Source: Microbacterium enclense
GTDB lineage: Bacteria; Actinomycetota; Actinomycetes; Actinomycetales; Microbacteriaceae
DNA: 47,043 nt
Assembly (NCBI RefSeq): GCF_004022425.1
Contig: NZ_RBZY01000031.1
Location: forward strand, 1-47,043
Direction of reading: 5' to 3'
The notes beneath the pieces were generated by a model. It worked only from the letters and a program-made list of their open reading frames with translations. It was not told the DNA's origin and did no database searches. Below, in pieces: positions 1 through 11,600 of the stretch. Position 1 is the first letter of the stretch, and each line of letters begins with the position of its first letter. Position numbers and translations under genes: made by a program.

Positions 1-799
1 CGGCGGTGTGGTTGTAGACGACGTCGAGGATCACTTCGAGGCCGGCCTCGTGCAGCAGCCGAACCATGCCCTTGAACTCGCGGAGCACGGCCTCCGGCCC
101 CTCGGCGCGGCTCGCGGCGGTGGCGTAGGCGGAGTGGGGGGAGAAGAAGTTCAGGGAGTTGTACCCCCAGTAGTTCGTGAGGCCCAGTTGCAGCAGCCGC
201 GGCTCGGTGGCGAACGCGTGCACCGGCAGAAGCTCGACGCTCGTGATCCCGAGCGACAGGAAATGCTCGATCATCGCGGGGTGGGCGAGCCCGGCGTACG
301 TGCCGTGCAACGCCGGCGGAACGTGCGGATGACGCTTCGTCAAGCCCTTCACGTGCCCCTCGTAGATTACCGTGCGGTCCATCGGGACGCGGGGCTTGGC
401 GACCCCGCCCCAGTCGAACCCGCCCTCGACGACGACCGAGCGCCAGTCGCCGAAACCGCCGGACACGAGCCCGCGCGCGTACGGGTCGAGCAGGAGGGTC
501 GCGGGGTTGAACATGTTGCCGGGCCCGTGGGGTCCGCCGACGCGGACGGCGTAGCGCGCGCCCGGGCGCAGCAGCGCGCTCGTGGCCTCGAACACCCCCT
601 GGCCGACAGCGGTCATCGGCAGCGTCTCCACCGCCCAGTCGAGGTCGACGTCGTCGAAGACCACGAGGTGCATCGTGTCGGCGCGCGCCGACCACACGCG
701 CAGGGTTCCGCCGTCCGGTCCGAGTCGCACGCCGAGGTCGTCGAGCGACGGCGCGAGCAGGGCAGAGCGGGGCGACAGGGCCGCTTCGGGTGGGACCAT
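1..799 (-). CDS. glgX: Glycogen debranching enzyme GlgX, N-terminal part (cut by window edge)
   Basis: This frame reads in from the left edge and starts at ATG 799, so about 266 N-terminal residues are present and the rest lies outside the window. The first ~110 residues resemble a CBM48/isoamylase N-terminal beta-sandwich (LRVWSARADTMHLVVFDD). A GH13 barrel follows, with the SLGITSVELLPVHAF strand, the NYWGYNSLNFFSP motif and conserved region I, DVVYNHTA, at the edge. The family cleaves alpha-1,6 branches of glycogen limit dextrins in the cytoplasm; TreX/GlgX naming is interchangeable here. A TACCCT hexamer (807-812, reverse) lies 7 nt before the ATG, suggesting a leaderless transcript, and overlaps the promoter of the divergent desulfurase. 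Catalytic Asp/Glu residues are outside the window and cannot be checked. Confidence 0.92.
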   Translation of the reverse strand, partial: MVPPEAALSPRSALLAPSLDDLGVRLGPDGGTLRVWSARADTMHLVVFDDVDLDWAVETLPMTAVGQGVFEATSALLRPGARYAVRVGGPHGPGNMFNPATLLLDPYARGLVSGGFGDWRSVVVEGGFDWGGVAKPRVPMDRTVIYEGHVKGLTKRHPHVPPALHGTYAGLAHPAMIEHFLSLGITSVELLPVHAFATEPRLLQLGLTNYWGYNSLNFFSPHSAYATAASRAEGPEAVLREFKGMVRLLHEAGLEVILDVVYNHTA

Positions 800-805
800 G
801 CGTTC

Positions 806-812
806 TAGGGTA
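806..812. promoter_or_regulatory. Overlapping divergent -10 elements for glgX and the desulfurase gene
   Basis: TAGGGT (806-811) reads forward and TACCCT (812-807) reads in reverse, offset by a single base. Reverse initiation would place the 5' end at the glgX ATG. Forward initiation would give a leader of roughly 28 nt containing the GGGAGG ribosome site before ATG 846. No good -35 is visible for either direction. Confidence 0.5.
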
Positions 813-845
813 GTGAACGACACGTGCGCGACACCGGGAGGGTGA

Positions 846-2030
846 ATGCCGGTCTATCTCGACCACGCGGCCACCACCCCGCTGAGGCCCGAGGCTCGCG
901 ATGCGTGGCTCGCGGCTCACGAGGTGCTGGGCAACCCGTCGTCGATCCATGGCGCCGGTCAGGCCGCCCGCCGCCTGCTCGAGGACGCGCGCGAGAGACT
1001 CGCGGAGGTCCTGGGATGCCAGCCCATCGAGGTCGTGCTCACCTCGGGCGGTACCGAGGCCACGAACCTCGCCCTGAAGGGCCTGTGGTGGGCGCGCGAG
1101 CCTTCGACCGACACCATGGTGCTCCCGGACGGTGAGCACCACGCCACGCTCGACACGGTCGGTTGGCTGACGGCATCCGCGGGTGCGATGGTGCGTCCGG
1201 TCGGTCTCGACCGTCTCGGGCGGATCCCGGTCGCGGACTTCTCCGCCGCGCTCCCCGGTACAGCTCTCGCTACCGCCCTGGTGGCCAACAACGAGGTGGG
1301 GACGGTTCAGGATGCCGCGGGCCTGGCCCGCGCAGCCGTGGACGCCGGCGTGCCCCTGCACCTGGATGCGGTGTCCGCGCTCGGACAGGTGGACGTGGAC
1401 TTCGCGCGGTGGCGCGGCGACGGCAGCAGCCCCGGCGGGCTCGTCGCGCTGTCGGTCTCGGCGCACAAGGTCGGCGGTCCGGTCGGCGTCGGTGCGGCGG
1501 TGGTGTCCCGCCACGCACGGCTCACTCCGCTGCTGCACGGTGGTGGACAGCAGCGCGGACTCCGCGCCGGTACCCAGGATGCCGCGGGGGCCGCCGCGTT
1601 CGCGGCCGCAGCGATGGCGACGGTCTCCGAACGCACGCAGGAGTCCCTGCGGCTCGAGGCGTTGCGACGGCGTCTCGTGCACGGCATCCTCGACGCGATC
1701 CCGGCCGCGCGACTGCTGGGCGATCCCGATGGGCGGCTGCCGGGGAACGCCCACGTCCTCTTCCCCGGGGCGGCGGGGGAGACCCTGCTCTTCCTCCTCG
1801 ACATGGCCGGGATATCGGTGTCGACGGGATCGGCGTGCCAGGCGGGCGTCGCCGAGCCGTCCCACGTCGTCCTCGCCCTCGGGCTCGACGACCGCGCGGC
1901 GCGGTCCGTGCTGCGCCTCACCCTCGGACGGACGTCGACGGACGAGGACGTGGATGCCGTTCTCGCGGCGCTGCCGTCCGCGTACGAGCGGGCCGTGGCA
2001 TCCGGTGCCCGTTCAGCGGGCGGTTCGTAG
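846..2030 (+). CDS. Cysteine desulfurase (NifS/IscS family, PLP enzyme)
   Basis: A 394-residue fold-type I PLP enzyme that removes sulfur from L-cysteine as an enzyme persulfide. Visible landmarks are the N-terminal YLDHAATTPL, the cofactor region TSGGTEATN, the ANNEVG segment, the Schiff-base lysine in SAHKVGG (K208) and the persulfide cysteine in STGSACQAG (C331). GGGAGG stands five bases before the ATG. The gene ends nine bases before mnmA, so the likely job is sulfur supply to MnmA, as in other bacteria where a dedicated desulfurase sits beside mnmA. The short active loop before C331 cannot by itself separate IscS from NifS types, and I leave the symbol empty. Confidence 0.93.
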   Translation: MPVYLDHAATTPLRPEARDAWLAAHEVLGNPSSIHGAGQAARRLLEDARERLAEVLGCQPIEVVLTSGGTEATNLALKGLWWAREPSTDTMVLPDGEHHATLDTVGWLTASAGAMVRPVGLDRLGRIPVADFSAALPGTALATALVANNEVGTVQDAAGLARAAVDAGVPLHLDAVSALGQVDVDFARWRGDGSSPGGLVALSVSAHKVGGPVGVGAAVVSRHARLTPLLHGGGQQRGLRAGTQDAAGAAAFAAAAMATVSERTQESLRLEALRRRLVHGILDAIPAARLLGDPDGRLPGNAHVLFPGAAGETLLFLLDMAGISVSTGSACQAGVAEPSHVVLALGLDDRAARSVLRLTLGRTSTDEDVDAVLAALPSAYERAVASGARSAGGS

Positions 2031-2039
2031 ACTGGACCC

Positions 2040-3137
2040 ATGCGAGTTCTGGCGGCGATGAGCGGTGGCGTGGACTCCGCGGTGGCCGCGGCACGCGCGG
2101 TCGAGGCGGGGCACGATGTGGTCGGTGTACACCTGGCGCTGTCCCGCGCGGGCGGGACGCTCCGGGCCGGCAGCCGCGGATGCTGCACGATCGAGGATGC
2201 GATGGACGCCCGCCGTGCGGCGGACAGGCTCGGCATCCCGTTCTACGTGTGGGACTTCTCGGAGCGGTTCCGCGACGACGTGATCGAGGACTTCGTGTCG
2301 GAGTACCGGGCCGGTCGCACGCCCAACCCCTGCATGCGGTGCAACGAGAAGATCAAGTTCGCCGCGCTCCTGGAGCGGGCGATCGAGCTCGGCTTCGACG
2401 CCGTATGCACCGGTCACTACGCCACACTCGTCGACACGCCCGACGGCCGCGAGCTCCACCGGGCCTCGGATGCCGCCAAGGATCAGTCGTACGTGCTGGG
2501 TGTCCTCACGGCTGAACAGCTCGCGCACACGTACTTCCCGCTCGGGTCGACGCCCTCGAAGGCGGTCGTCCGGGCCGAGGCCGAGGCGCGCGGACTGTCG
2601 GTCGCGCAGAAGCCGGACAGCCACGACATCTGCTTCATCCCCGACGGCGATACGCGCGGCTGGCTGGCCGAGCGCGTGGGGGCCGAGCAGGGCGAGATCC
2701 TCGACCGTTCCGGAGCCGTGGTCGGCCGCCACGAGGGCGCGCACGCGTTCACCGTCGGCCAGCGCCGCGGACTGCAGCTGGGGGTTCCGGCCGCCGACGG
2801 CAAGCCGCGGTTCGTGCTCGAGGTGCGGCCCGTGAACAACACCGTCGTCGTGGGTCCGAAGGAGGCGCTCGCCTGCGCCGAGATCGCGGGCGACCGTTTC
2901 ACCTGGGCCGGCCGTGTCCCGTCCGACACCACGTTCGCGTGCCACGCGCAGATCCGCGCGCACGCCGACCCGGTGCCGGCGACGGCCGTGCTCGAGGACG
3001 GCCAGCTGAGCGTGCGCCCCGACGAGCCCTTCGACGGTGTCGCGCCAGGGCAGACGGCCGTGCTCTACGACGGTACGCGGGTGATCGGACAGTTCACGAT
3101 CGCTCGGACCGTGTCGGCCGTACCCGTCGAGGCCTGA
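2040..3137 (+). CDS. mnmA: tRNA-specific 2-thiouridylase MnmA
   Basis: A 365-residue ATP-dependent enzyme that makes 2-thiouridine at the wobble position of tRNAs for Lys, Glu and Gln. The PP-loop SGGVDS is at residues 8-13. The catalytic cysteine in [12 protein letters not shown] is C101, and the second cysteine, in [11 protein letters not shown], is C198. The FTVGQRRGL segment typical of the family follows, then a C-terminal beta-barrel. The upstream gene is a cysteine desulfurase, the expected sulfur donor. TAGACT at 2028-2033 lies exactly 6 nt before the ATG and uses the upstream gene's stop codon, so mnmA may have its own leaderless promoter in addition to read-through. Confidence 0.96.
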   Translation: MRVLAAMSGGVDSAVAAARAVEAGHDVVGVHLALSRAGGTLRAGSRGCCTIEDAMDARRAADRLGIPFYVWDFSERFRDDVIEDFVSEYRAGRTPNPCMRCNEKIKFAALLERAIELGFDAVCTGHYATLVDTPDGRELHRASDAAKDQSYVLGVLTAEQLAHTYFPLGSTPSKAVVRAEAEARGLSVAQKPDSHDICFIPDGDTRGWLAERVGAEQGEILDRSGAVVGRHEGAHAFTVGQRRGLQLGVPAADGKPRFVLEVRPVNNTVVVGPKEALACAEIAGDRFTWAGRVPSDTTFACHAQIRAHADPVPATAVLEDGQLSVRPDEPFDGVAPGQTAVLYDGTRVIGQFTIARTVSAVPVEA

Positions 3138-3322
3138 GCGCGCGGATCGCCGGCGGCCTCGCGCCCCTTCTGCTGCGGCTGCGGCGCCTGTCGGCGGAGG
3201 AGATTCAGGGACGGGAAGGCCGAAGTCGCGGCATCCCTCCTCCGCCGCCCGAATGCCCTCCCGTCCGAGGTGCCGTGGTCGGCGCCACAACCCCCGCGGG
3301 CCATGTCGGTGCCCGTCTCTAA

Positions 3323-5746
<2,424 letters not shown>

Positions 5747-5748
5747 CG

Positions 5749-5776
5749 GAAGGGACGGGCCGGGGCCCGTCCCTTC
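5749..5776. terminator. Bidirectional terminator between ligA and the lipoprotein gene
   Basis: Perfect 12-bp arms GAAGGGACGGGC / GCCCGTCCCTTC separated by four bases, placed between two convergent genes. It has no U-run, as is usual in high-GC actinobacteria. Confidence 0.7.
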
Positions 5777-5789
5777 CCGATCCCTCCGG

Positions 5790-6269
5790 TCAGCGCAGGC
5801 AGGCCTGCGCCGCTGCGTCGTAGGTGGTCTGCAGGGCCGTGATCTGGTCCGAGAGGCCCTCGGCCTTGCTCGGGTCGGCCGCCAGTTCCTCGATGAACGT
5901 GACGTACTCGCCGAGCGCAGCGCTCGCGTCCTGCGCGAGCGGCGCGATCTCGGTGTTCGTGATGCCTTCGAAGTCGGTGCGCACGGTGGCCGCCAACTCC
6001 TGGAAGGTCGCCATCGCGGCCTGCGGGTCGGAGGATGACATCGTGCTGCTGGCCTGAGTCACCTCGGTGAAGGCCGTCGAGACGACCTCGCAGGCTTCGG
6101 CTTTGGACTGCTCGGCGACGGGCGTCGCGGACGCCGATGCGCTCGGCGCGGTCGACGTCGGTGCGGTCGCATCGCCCTGGTCGGAGGCGGAACCGCCACC
6201 CGAGCACCCGGCGAGGAGAAGCAGCGCCGACGCGGCGGCGAGGACGAACGGTACGCGGATGGTCTTCAT
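5790..6269 (-). CDS. Small secreted lipoprotein of unknown function
   Basis: A 159-residue protein with a lipoprotein signal peptide: MKTIRVPF, a hydrophobic core, then the lipobox LLAGC with lipidation at Cys ~22. A Ser/Gly/Thr/Ala-rich linker to ~residue 55 is followed by a mainly helical domain with two cysteines (EACEVV and the C-terminal AQACLR) that could pair. I chose ATG 6269 because a GGGGGG run lies 7-8 bases before it; an in-frame GTG at 6290 would run through that site. It should be anchored on the outer face of the membrane. I recognise no family and assign no function. Confidence 0.8.
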   Translation of the reverse strand: MKTIRVPFVLAAASALLLLAGCSGGGSASDQGDATAPTSTAPSASASATPVAEQSKAEACEVVSTAFTEVTQASSTMSSSDPQAAMATFQELAATVRTDFEGITNTEIAPLAQDASAALGEYVTFIEELAADPSKAEGLSDQITALQTTYDAAAQACLR

Positions 6270-6396
6270 GTGATGCCCCCCAAGAGTCACGGTGCAGGCT
6301 GGCTCAGCCTCGGGACCACGCTAGGTATGGTGACGCCACATCCGCCAGAACGCTGGGGACCCTTGCGCTCGGGCGCCGGTTTAGGGCATGCAGCGC

Positions 6397-8085
6397 TCAC
6401 TCCGCGAGGAAACGCTCCTTGACCTGTCGGCGCAGCACCTTCCCGATGAGCGACTTCGGCAGTTCATCGACCACGACGATCCGGCGGGGCACTTTGTAGG
6501 GCGTCAGGATGCCACGGGCGAAGGCGCGCACGGCGTCGGGGTCGACCTCGCAGCCGTCGGCCGCGACGACCGCGGCGACGACCTCCTCGCCGGAGTGTTC
6601 GCTCGGCATCCCCACCACGGCGACGTCCGCGATCGACGCGTGCTGCCGGAGAACGTTCTCGACCTCGGTGGGCGCCACGTTGAACCCGCCCGTGATGATG
6701 AGTTCCTTGATGCGGTCGACGATGCGGACGAACCCGCCGTCGTCGATCGTCACGATGTCGCCGGTGCGGAACCACCCGTCGACGAAGACCTCCTCCGTGG
6801 CCTCGGGCTTGCCGTAGTAGCCGGAGAACACCTGCGGCCCGCGGACCACGAGTTCCCCGCGGCCACCGGGCTCGACGTCCGTGTGCGGGTCGTCCGGGTC
6901 GACGACCCGGCATTCGGTCCCGGGCAGCGGAAGCCCCACGGTGCCGGGCACGCGGTTCTCGGCCACCGGGTTCGCCATCAGCACCGGAGAGCACTCGCTC
7001 AACCCGTACCCCTCGACGAGGTAGCCGCCGGTCGCCTTCTCGAACGGCACGACCAGCTCGTGCGGGAGGGCCATGGCGCCCGAGATCGCGATGTCGGTCC
7101 CGGCGAGCGACACGCCCTGCGCCTCGGCGGCGGCGAGCAGGCGCTCCGCGATCGGCGGCACGAGGGGGAGGAAGGTCGCTGGATGCCGCTTGGTGACGGC
7201 GAGGACGAGATCGGGGTCGAACTTGGGGAACAGCACGAGGCGTGCGCCCATGGACATGGCGAACGTCAGGCAGAGTGTCAGACCGTACGCGTGGAACATC
7301 GGCAGCACCGCGTAGACGACGCACCCCTCACCGCGGACGATCGACGGCACCCACGCCCGCGCCTGCGCCGCGTTGGCGAGCAGATTGGCGTGCGTGAGCA
7401 TCGCGCCCTTCGGGGTGCCGGTCGTGCCGCTCGTGTACTGGATGATCGCGAGGTCGCCCGTGGCCGGACGGGGGTGCGTCTCGGGGATGGGGTCGTGCCG
7501 CACGAGCTGCGACCAGGGGGTGGCATCCGAGGTCTTCTCCGTCAGCGCCGCACGTGATTCTCGGGCTTTCGCGATGGGGAGGCGAAGCGCGAGCCGCATG
7601 CGCAGGGGCATGGCCTGCGTCACGTCGACCGACACCAGCGTGGTGACCCGCAGGTCGGCGGGGAACTCCTGCACGGTCTTGACGACCTTGCTCCACACGA
7701 TCGCGTGCTTCGCGCCGTGGTCCTCGAACTGCTTGCGCAATTCGCGCGCGGTGTAGAGCGGGTTGTGTTCCACGACGACGGCGCCCAGGCGCAGGACGGC
7801 GTAGAACGCGACGATGTGCTGCGGGCAGTTGGGCAGCACGATCGCGACGGGGTCGCCCGCCCGCACGCCGTGAGCGGCCAGGGCCGCCGCGACGCGCGAT
7901 ACCTCGGCCGACAGCTCGGAGTACGGCGTCGTGCGACCGAAGAATTCCAGGGCGGGGGCGTCCGGGTAGTCGCGGGTCGAGGCGTCGAGGATGTCGACGA
8001 GCGATCCCGACTGAGGATCGAGATCCTCCGGGACTCCGGGGGCGTAGCTGGCGGTCCAGGGGCGAGGCGGGTCGTAGCTCGTCAC
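6397..8085 (-). CDS. Long-chain fatty-acid-CoA ligase (AMP-forming)
   Basis: A 562-residue ANL-superfamily enzyme that activates a carboxylic acid through an acyl-adenylate to acyl-CoA. The phosphate-binding motif YTSGTTGTPKGAMLTH, the GYGLSECSPV motif, WFRTGDIVTIDDGG and the C-terminal lysine region SLIGKVLRR are all present, so both half-reactions should work. Substrate chain length cannot be read from the sequence; long-chain is the family default. The frame stays open to 8310, but GTG 8085 is preferred because TACGCT (8092-8097 reverse) lies 6 nt upstream and the longer version would overlap gatC. It stands alone, divergent from gatC. Confidence 0.9.
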   Translation of the reverse strand: MTSYDPPRPWTASYAPGVPEDLDPQSGSLVDILDASTRDYPDAPALEFFGRTTPYSELSAEVSRVAAALAAHGVRAGDPVAIVLPNCPQHIVAFYAVLRLGAVVVEHNPLYTARELRKQFEDHGAKHAIVWSKVVKTVQEFPADLRVTTLVSVDVTQAMPLRMRLALRLPIAKARESRAALTEKTSDATPWSQLVRHDPIPETHPRPATGDLAIIQYTSGTTGTPKGAMLTHANLLANAAQARAWVPSIVRGEGCVVYAVLPMFHAYGLTLCLTFAMSMGARLVLFPKFDPDLVLAVTKRHPATFLPLVPPIAERLLAAAEAQGVSLAGTDIAISGAMALPHELVVPFEKATGGYLVEGYGLSECSPVLMANPVAENRVPGTVGLPLPGTECRVVDPDDPHTDVEPGGRGELVVRGPQVFSGYYGKPEATEEVFVDGWFRTGDIVTIDDGGFVRIVDRIKELIITGGFNVAPTEVENVLRQHASIADVAVVGMPSEHSGEEVVAAVVAADGCEVDPDAVRAFARGILTPYKVPRRIVVVDELPKSLIGKVLRRQVKERFLAE

Positions 8086-8145
8086 GGTCCCAGCGTAGGC
8101 CGGGGCCGGTCTCGGCGCGCGGTGGTCGCGAACTAGACTTGCCGG

Positions 8146-8445
8146 GTGTCTGAAATCACCCCTGATCTCGTGCGCCATCTCGGTGTGCTCGCTCGGATCG
8201 AGCTGAGCGACGAAGAGGTCCAGAGCCTCACCGGCCAGCTGGATGCCATCGTCGACAACATCGCGAAGGTGTCCGAGGTGGCGACGCCCGACGTGGTCGC
8301 CACGAGCCACCCGATCCCGCTCGAGAACGTCTTCCGTCCCGATGTCGTGCAGCAGCAGCTCAGCCGCGAGCAGGTGCTGCAGAACGCCCCCGACCAGGCC
8401 GACGGCCGGTTCCGGGTGACCGCGATCCTGGGGGAGGAGCAGTGA
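8146..8445 (+). CDS. gatC: Asp/Glu-tRNA amidotransferase subunit C
   Basis: A 99-residue subunit that wraps around GatA and stabilises the GatCAB complex. It begins [20 protein letters not shown], typical of GatC, and ends with a segment close to the family's RVPAIL region ([11 protein letters not shown]). GTG is the start. TAGACT at 8134-8139 with a 6-nt spacer marks a leaderless operon promoter. Its stop overlaps the GTG of gatA (GTGA), consistent with translational coupling of the three subunits. Confidence 0.95.
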   Translation: MSEITPDLVRHLGVLARIELSDEEVQSLTGQLDAIVDNIAKVSEVATPDVVATSHPIPLENVFRPDVVQQQLSREQVLQNAPDQADGRFRVTAILGEEQ

Positions 8446-9962
8446 GCGACCTCACGCGCCTGAGCGCCGCCGACCTCGCCGCCGCCCTGTCCGCGAAGGA
8501 GGTGTCGAGCGTCGAGGCCACGCGCGCGCACCTCGACCGCATCGCCGCCGTGGACGGCGACGTGCACGCGTTCCTCCACGTGAGCGACCACGCTCTGGAT
8601 GTCGCCGCGGACATCGACCGCCGCCGCGCCGCGGGGGAGCAGCTGCACGAGCTCGCCGGCGTCCCGCTCGCGGTGAAGGACGTGCTCGTCACGACCGACA
8701 TGCCGTCCACGAGCGGATCGAGAATCCTCGAGGGGTACATGTCGCCCTACGACGCGACGGTTGTGGCGCGCTCGCGCGCGGCCGGTCTCGTGCCGCTGGG
8801 CAAGACGAACATGGACGAGTTCGCCATGGGGTCGTCGACCGAGTTCTCGGCGTACGGCCCGACCCGCAACCCGTGGGACCTCGATCGCATCCCCGGGGGT
8901 TCCGGCGGCGGCTCGGCGGCCGCGGTCGCCGCGTTCGAAGCGCCGCTCGCGCTCGGCTCCGACACCGGCGGCTCGATCCGCCAGCCCGCCCATGTCACCG
9001 GCACCGTGGGCGTCAAGCCGACGTACGGCGGTGTCAGCCGCTACGGCGCGATCGCTCTGGCCTCCAGCCTCGACCAGGTCGGACCGGTCACGCGCACGGT
9101 GCTCGACGCGGGGCTGCTGCACGATGTCATCGGCGGGCACGATGAGCACGACTCGACGTCGCTCAGCGACGCCTGGCCGTCGTTCGCCGCGGCCGCTCGC
9201 GAGGGCGCGACCGGCGAGGTGCTGAAGGGCCTGAAGGTCGGTGTGATCCGCGAGCTCGACGACCGCGGTTTCCAGAAGGGCGTGTCGGACTCGTTCCGGG
9301 CTGCGCTGGCGACGATGCAGGCGCAGGGTGCCGAGATCGTCGAGATCAGCGCTCCGCACTTCGAGTACGGCGTAGCCGCGTACTATCTGATCCTGCCGGC
9401 CGAAGCGTCCAGCAACCTCGCCAAGTTCGACTCGGTCCGCTTCGGTCTGCGGGTAACGCCGCAGGGCACCCCGACGGTTGAGAACGTGATGGCCGCGACC
9501 CGCGACGCCGGGTTCGGTCCCGAGGTGAAGCGCCGCATCATTCTCGGCACCTACGCCCTGTCGGCCGGGTACTACGACGCCTACTACGGCAGCGCGCAGA
9601 AGGTCCGCACGCTCATACAGCAGGACTTCGACGCCGCGTTCGCCGACGTCGACGTCATCGCGACGCCGTCGGCCCCGACCACGGCGTTCCGCCTGGGCGA
9701 GAAGATCGACGACCCGCTGCAGATGTACCTGAACGACGTGACCACGATTCCGGCGAACCTCGCCGGTGTCCCCGGCATCTCGATCCCGAGCGGTCTCGCG
9801 GACGAGGACGGTCTGCCGGTCGGCATCCAGTTCCTCGCCCCTGCCCGCGAAGACGCACGTCTCTACCGGGTCGGTGCGGCGCTCGAGGCGCTGCTGGTCG
9901 ACCAGTGGGGCGGTCCTCTCCTCGACCGTGCCCCCTCCCTCACGAACGGAGCGACGCGCTGA
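8442..9962 (+). CDS. gatA: Asp/Glu-tRNA amidotransferase subunit A
   Basis: A 506-residue glutaminase subunit that frees ammonia from glutamine for conversion of Glu-tRNA(Gln) and Asp-tRNA(Asn). The amidase-signature triad is intact: K79 (LAVKD), S154 (GGSGGGS) and S178 (DTGGSIR), with spacing as in characterised GatA proteins. It overlaps gatC by four bases and gatB by one base (TGATG), so subunits should be made in equal amounts. Presence of the complex implies that Gln-tRNA is made by the indirect route; whether Asn-tRNA is too depends on genes outside the window. Confidence 0.97.
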   Translation: MSDLTRLSAADLAAALSAKEVSSVEATRAHLDRIAAVDGDVHAFLHVSDHALDVAADIDRRRAAGEQLHELAGVPLAVKDVLVTTDMPSTSGSRILEGYMSPYDATVVARSRAAGLVPLGKTNMDEFAMGSSTEFSAYGPTRNPWDLDRIPGGSGGGSAAAVAAFEAPLALGSDTGGSIRQPAHVTGTVGVKPTYGGVSRYGAIALASSLDQVGPVTRTVLDAGLLHDVIGGHDEHDSTSLSDAWPSFAAAAREGATGEVLKGLKVGVIRELDDRGFQKGVSDSFRAALATMQAQGAEIVEISAPHFEYGVAAYYLILPAEASSNLAKFDSVRFGLRVTPQGTPTVENVMAATRDAGFGPEVKRRIILGTYALSAGYYDAYYGSAQKVRTLIQQDFDAAFADVDVIATPSAPTTAFRLGEKIDDPLQMYLNDVTTIPANLAGVPGISIPSGLADEDGLPVGIQFLAPAREDARLYRVGAALEALLVDQWGGPLLDRAPSLTNGATR

Positions 9963-11479
9963 TGGCCAAGGACGCGCTGATGGACTTCGACGCGGCGCTC
10001 GAGATGTTCGAGCCGGTGCTCGGGTTCGAGGTCCACGTCGAGCTGAACACCGCGACGAAGATGTTCTCCGCCGCGCCCAACCCGGCGAACGAGGCGAACC
10101 ACGGCGCCGAGCCGAACACGCTCGTCGCCCCGGTCGACATGGGCCTGCCGGGCGCGCTGCCGGTCGTGAACGCCGAGGCGATCCGCTCCTCGATCAGCCT
10201 GGGCCTGGCGCTCGGCTGCTCGATCGCGCCGTCGAGCCGGTTCGCGCGGAAGAACTACTTCTACCCCGACCTGGGCAAGAACTACCAGATCTCGCAGTAC
10301 GACGAGCCCATCGCCTTTGAGGGGTCGGTCGAGGTCGAGCTGGAGGACGGCACGATCGTCACCGTGCCGATCGAGCGCGCGCACATGGAGGAGGATGCCG
10401 GCAAGCTCACCCACATGGGCGGCGCGACCGGGCGCATCCAGGGCGCCGAGTACTCGCTCGTCGACTACAACCGCGCCGGTGTCCCGCTCGTGGAGATCGT
10501 GACCAAGCCGATCTTCGGGGCCGAGCACTCCGCTCCTGCGCTCGCGAAGGCGTACGTCGCGACCATCCGCGACATCGTGCGCGGCCTCGGCATCTCGGAG
10601 GCGCGCCTCGAGCGCGGCAACCTCCGCTGCGACGCGAACGTCTCGCTGCGTCCCCGCGGCCAGGAGAAGCTCGGGACGCGCACCGAGACGAAGAACGTCA
10701 ACTCGATGCGGTCGGTCGAGCGTGCGGTGCGGTACGAGATCCAGCGGCAGGCCGCGATCCTGGCCGCCGGCGGCACCATCACGCAGGAGACGCGTCACTG
10801 GCACGAGGACACCGGGCGCACGTCGCCGGGACGCCCGAAGTCGGATGCCGACGACTACCGCTACTTCCCCGAGCCCGACCTGCTCCCCGTCGTGCCGGCA
10901 CCCGAGCTGATCGAGGAGCTGCGCGCCGCTCTCCCCGAGCCGCCGGCCGCCCGCCGTCGCCGGCTCAAGGCCGACTGGGGCTTCGCCGACATCGATTTCC
11001 AGGGCGTGGTCAACGCCGGGCTGCTCGACGAGGTCGAGGCCACGGTGGCCGCCGGCGCGTCGCCCGCCGCCGCGCGCAAGTGGTGGATGAGCGAGATCAG
11101 CCGCATCGCGAACGCCGAGGAGCGCGAGCCCGCCGAGCTCGTCAGCCCCGAGAACGTCGCCGCGCTGCAGAAGCTCGTCGATGCCGGGACGCTGACCGAC
11201 AAGCTCGCGAGGCAGGTGCTCGAGGGCGTCATCGCGGGGGAGGGCTCGCCGCAGGAGGTCGTCGACGCTCGTGGTCTCGCGGTCGTGTCGGATGACGGCG
11301 CGCTCATCGCCGCGATCGACGACGCCCTCGCTTCACAGCCCGACGTCCTGGCGAAGATCCGCGACGGCAAGGTGCAGGCCGCCGGTGCCGTCATCGGCGC
11401 CGTGATGAAGGCCATGAAGGGTCAGGCCGACGCCGCGCGCGTGCGCGAGCTCGTCCTGGAACGCGCCGCCGCGCACTAG
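9962..11479 (+). CDS. gatB: Asp/Glu-tRNA amidotransferase subunit B
   Basis: A 505-residue subunit that binds the misacylated tRNA, phosphorylates it and transfers ammonia. The cradle-domain motifs [27 protein letters not shown] and [16 protein letters not shown] are present, with the YqeY-like tail domain at the C-terminus ([18 protein letters not shown]). I chose ATG 9962 because it overlaps the gatA stop (TGATG); the longer frame from 9905 runs inside gatA. Last gene of the operon, followed by a hairpin. Confidence 0.97.
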   Translation: MAKDALMDFDAALEMFEPVLGFEVHVELNTATKMFSAAPNPANEANHGAEPNTLVAPVDMGLPGALPVVNAEAIRSSISLGLALGCSIAPSSRFARKNYFYPDLGKNYQISQYDEPIAFEGSVEVELEDGTIVTVPIERAHMEEDAGKLTHMGGATGRIQGAEYSLVDYNRAGVPLVEIVTKPIFGAEHSAPALAKAYVATIRDIVRGLGISEARLERGNLRCDANVSLRPRGQEKLGTRTETKNVNSMRSVERAVRYEIQRQAAILAAGGTITQETRHWHEDTGRTSPGRPKSDADDYRYFPEPDLLPVVPAPELIEELRAALPEPPAARRRRLKADWGFADIDFQGVVNAGLLDEVEATVAAGASPAAARKWWMSEISRIANAEEREPAELVSPENVAALQKLVDAGTLTDKLARQVLEGVIAGEGSPQEVVDARGLAVVSDDGALIAAIDDALASQPDVLAKIRDGKVQAAGAVIGAVMKAMKGQADAARVRELVLERAAAH

Positions 11480-11486
11480 ACACACC

Positions 11487-11533
11487 GGATGCCACGGCCC
11501 CGCCGGCCCTCGCGGCCGGGGGTCGTGGCATCC
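11487..11533 (+). terminator. gatCAB terminator with GGATGCC inverted pair
   Basis: Long imperfect hairpin eight bases after the gatB stop. The outer arms are GGATGCCACG and CGTGGCATCC, with an inner GGCC-rich stem. The outer arms consist of the heptamer that recurs across the window. Confidence 0.7.
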
Positions 11534-11600
11534 ATCCTTTCCGGGAGTGGCGCTGGCTCCGCTCGGGCCGATGTCGGAGGTCCGGGGGAGAATGGATGCC

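Noticed and set aside
8..808. 266-residue forward open frame over the glgX start
   Set aside because: Antisense shadow; the reverse frame gives a convincing GlgX N-terminus, while this one is Arg/Gly/Val-rich without motifs.
5824..6057. Forward small open frames inside the lipoprotein gene
   Set aside because: Antisense; the reverse frame has a clear signal peptide, lipobox and ribosome site.
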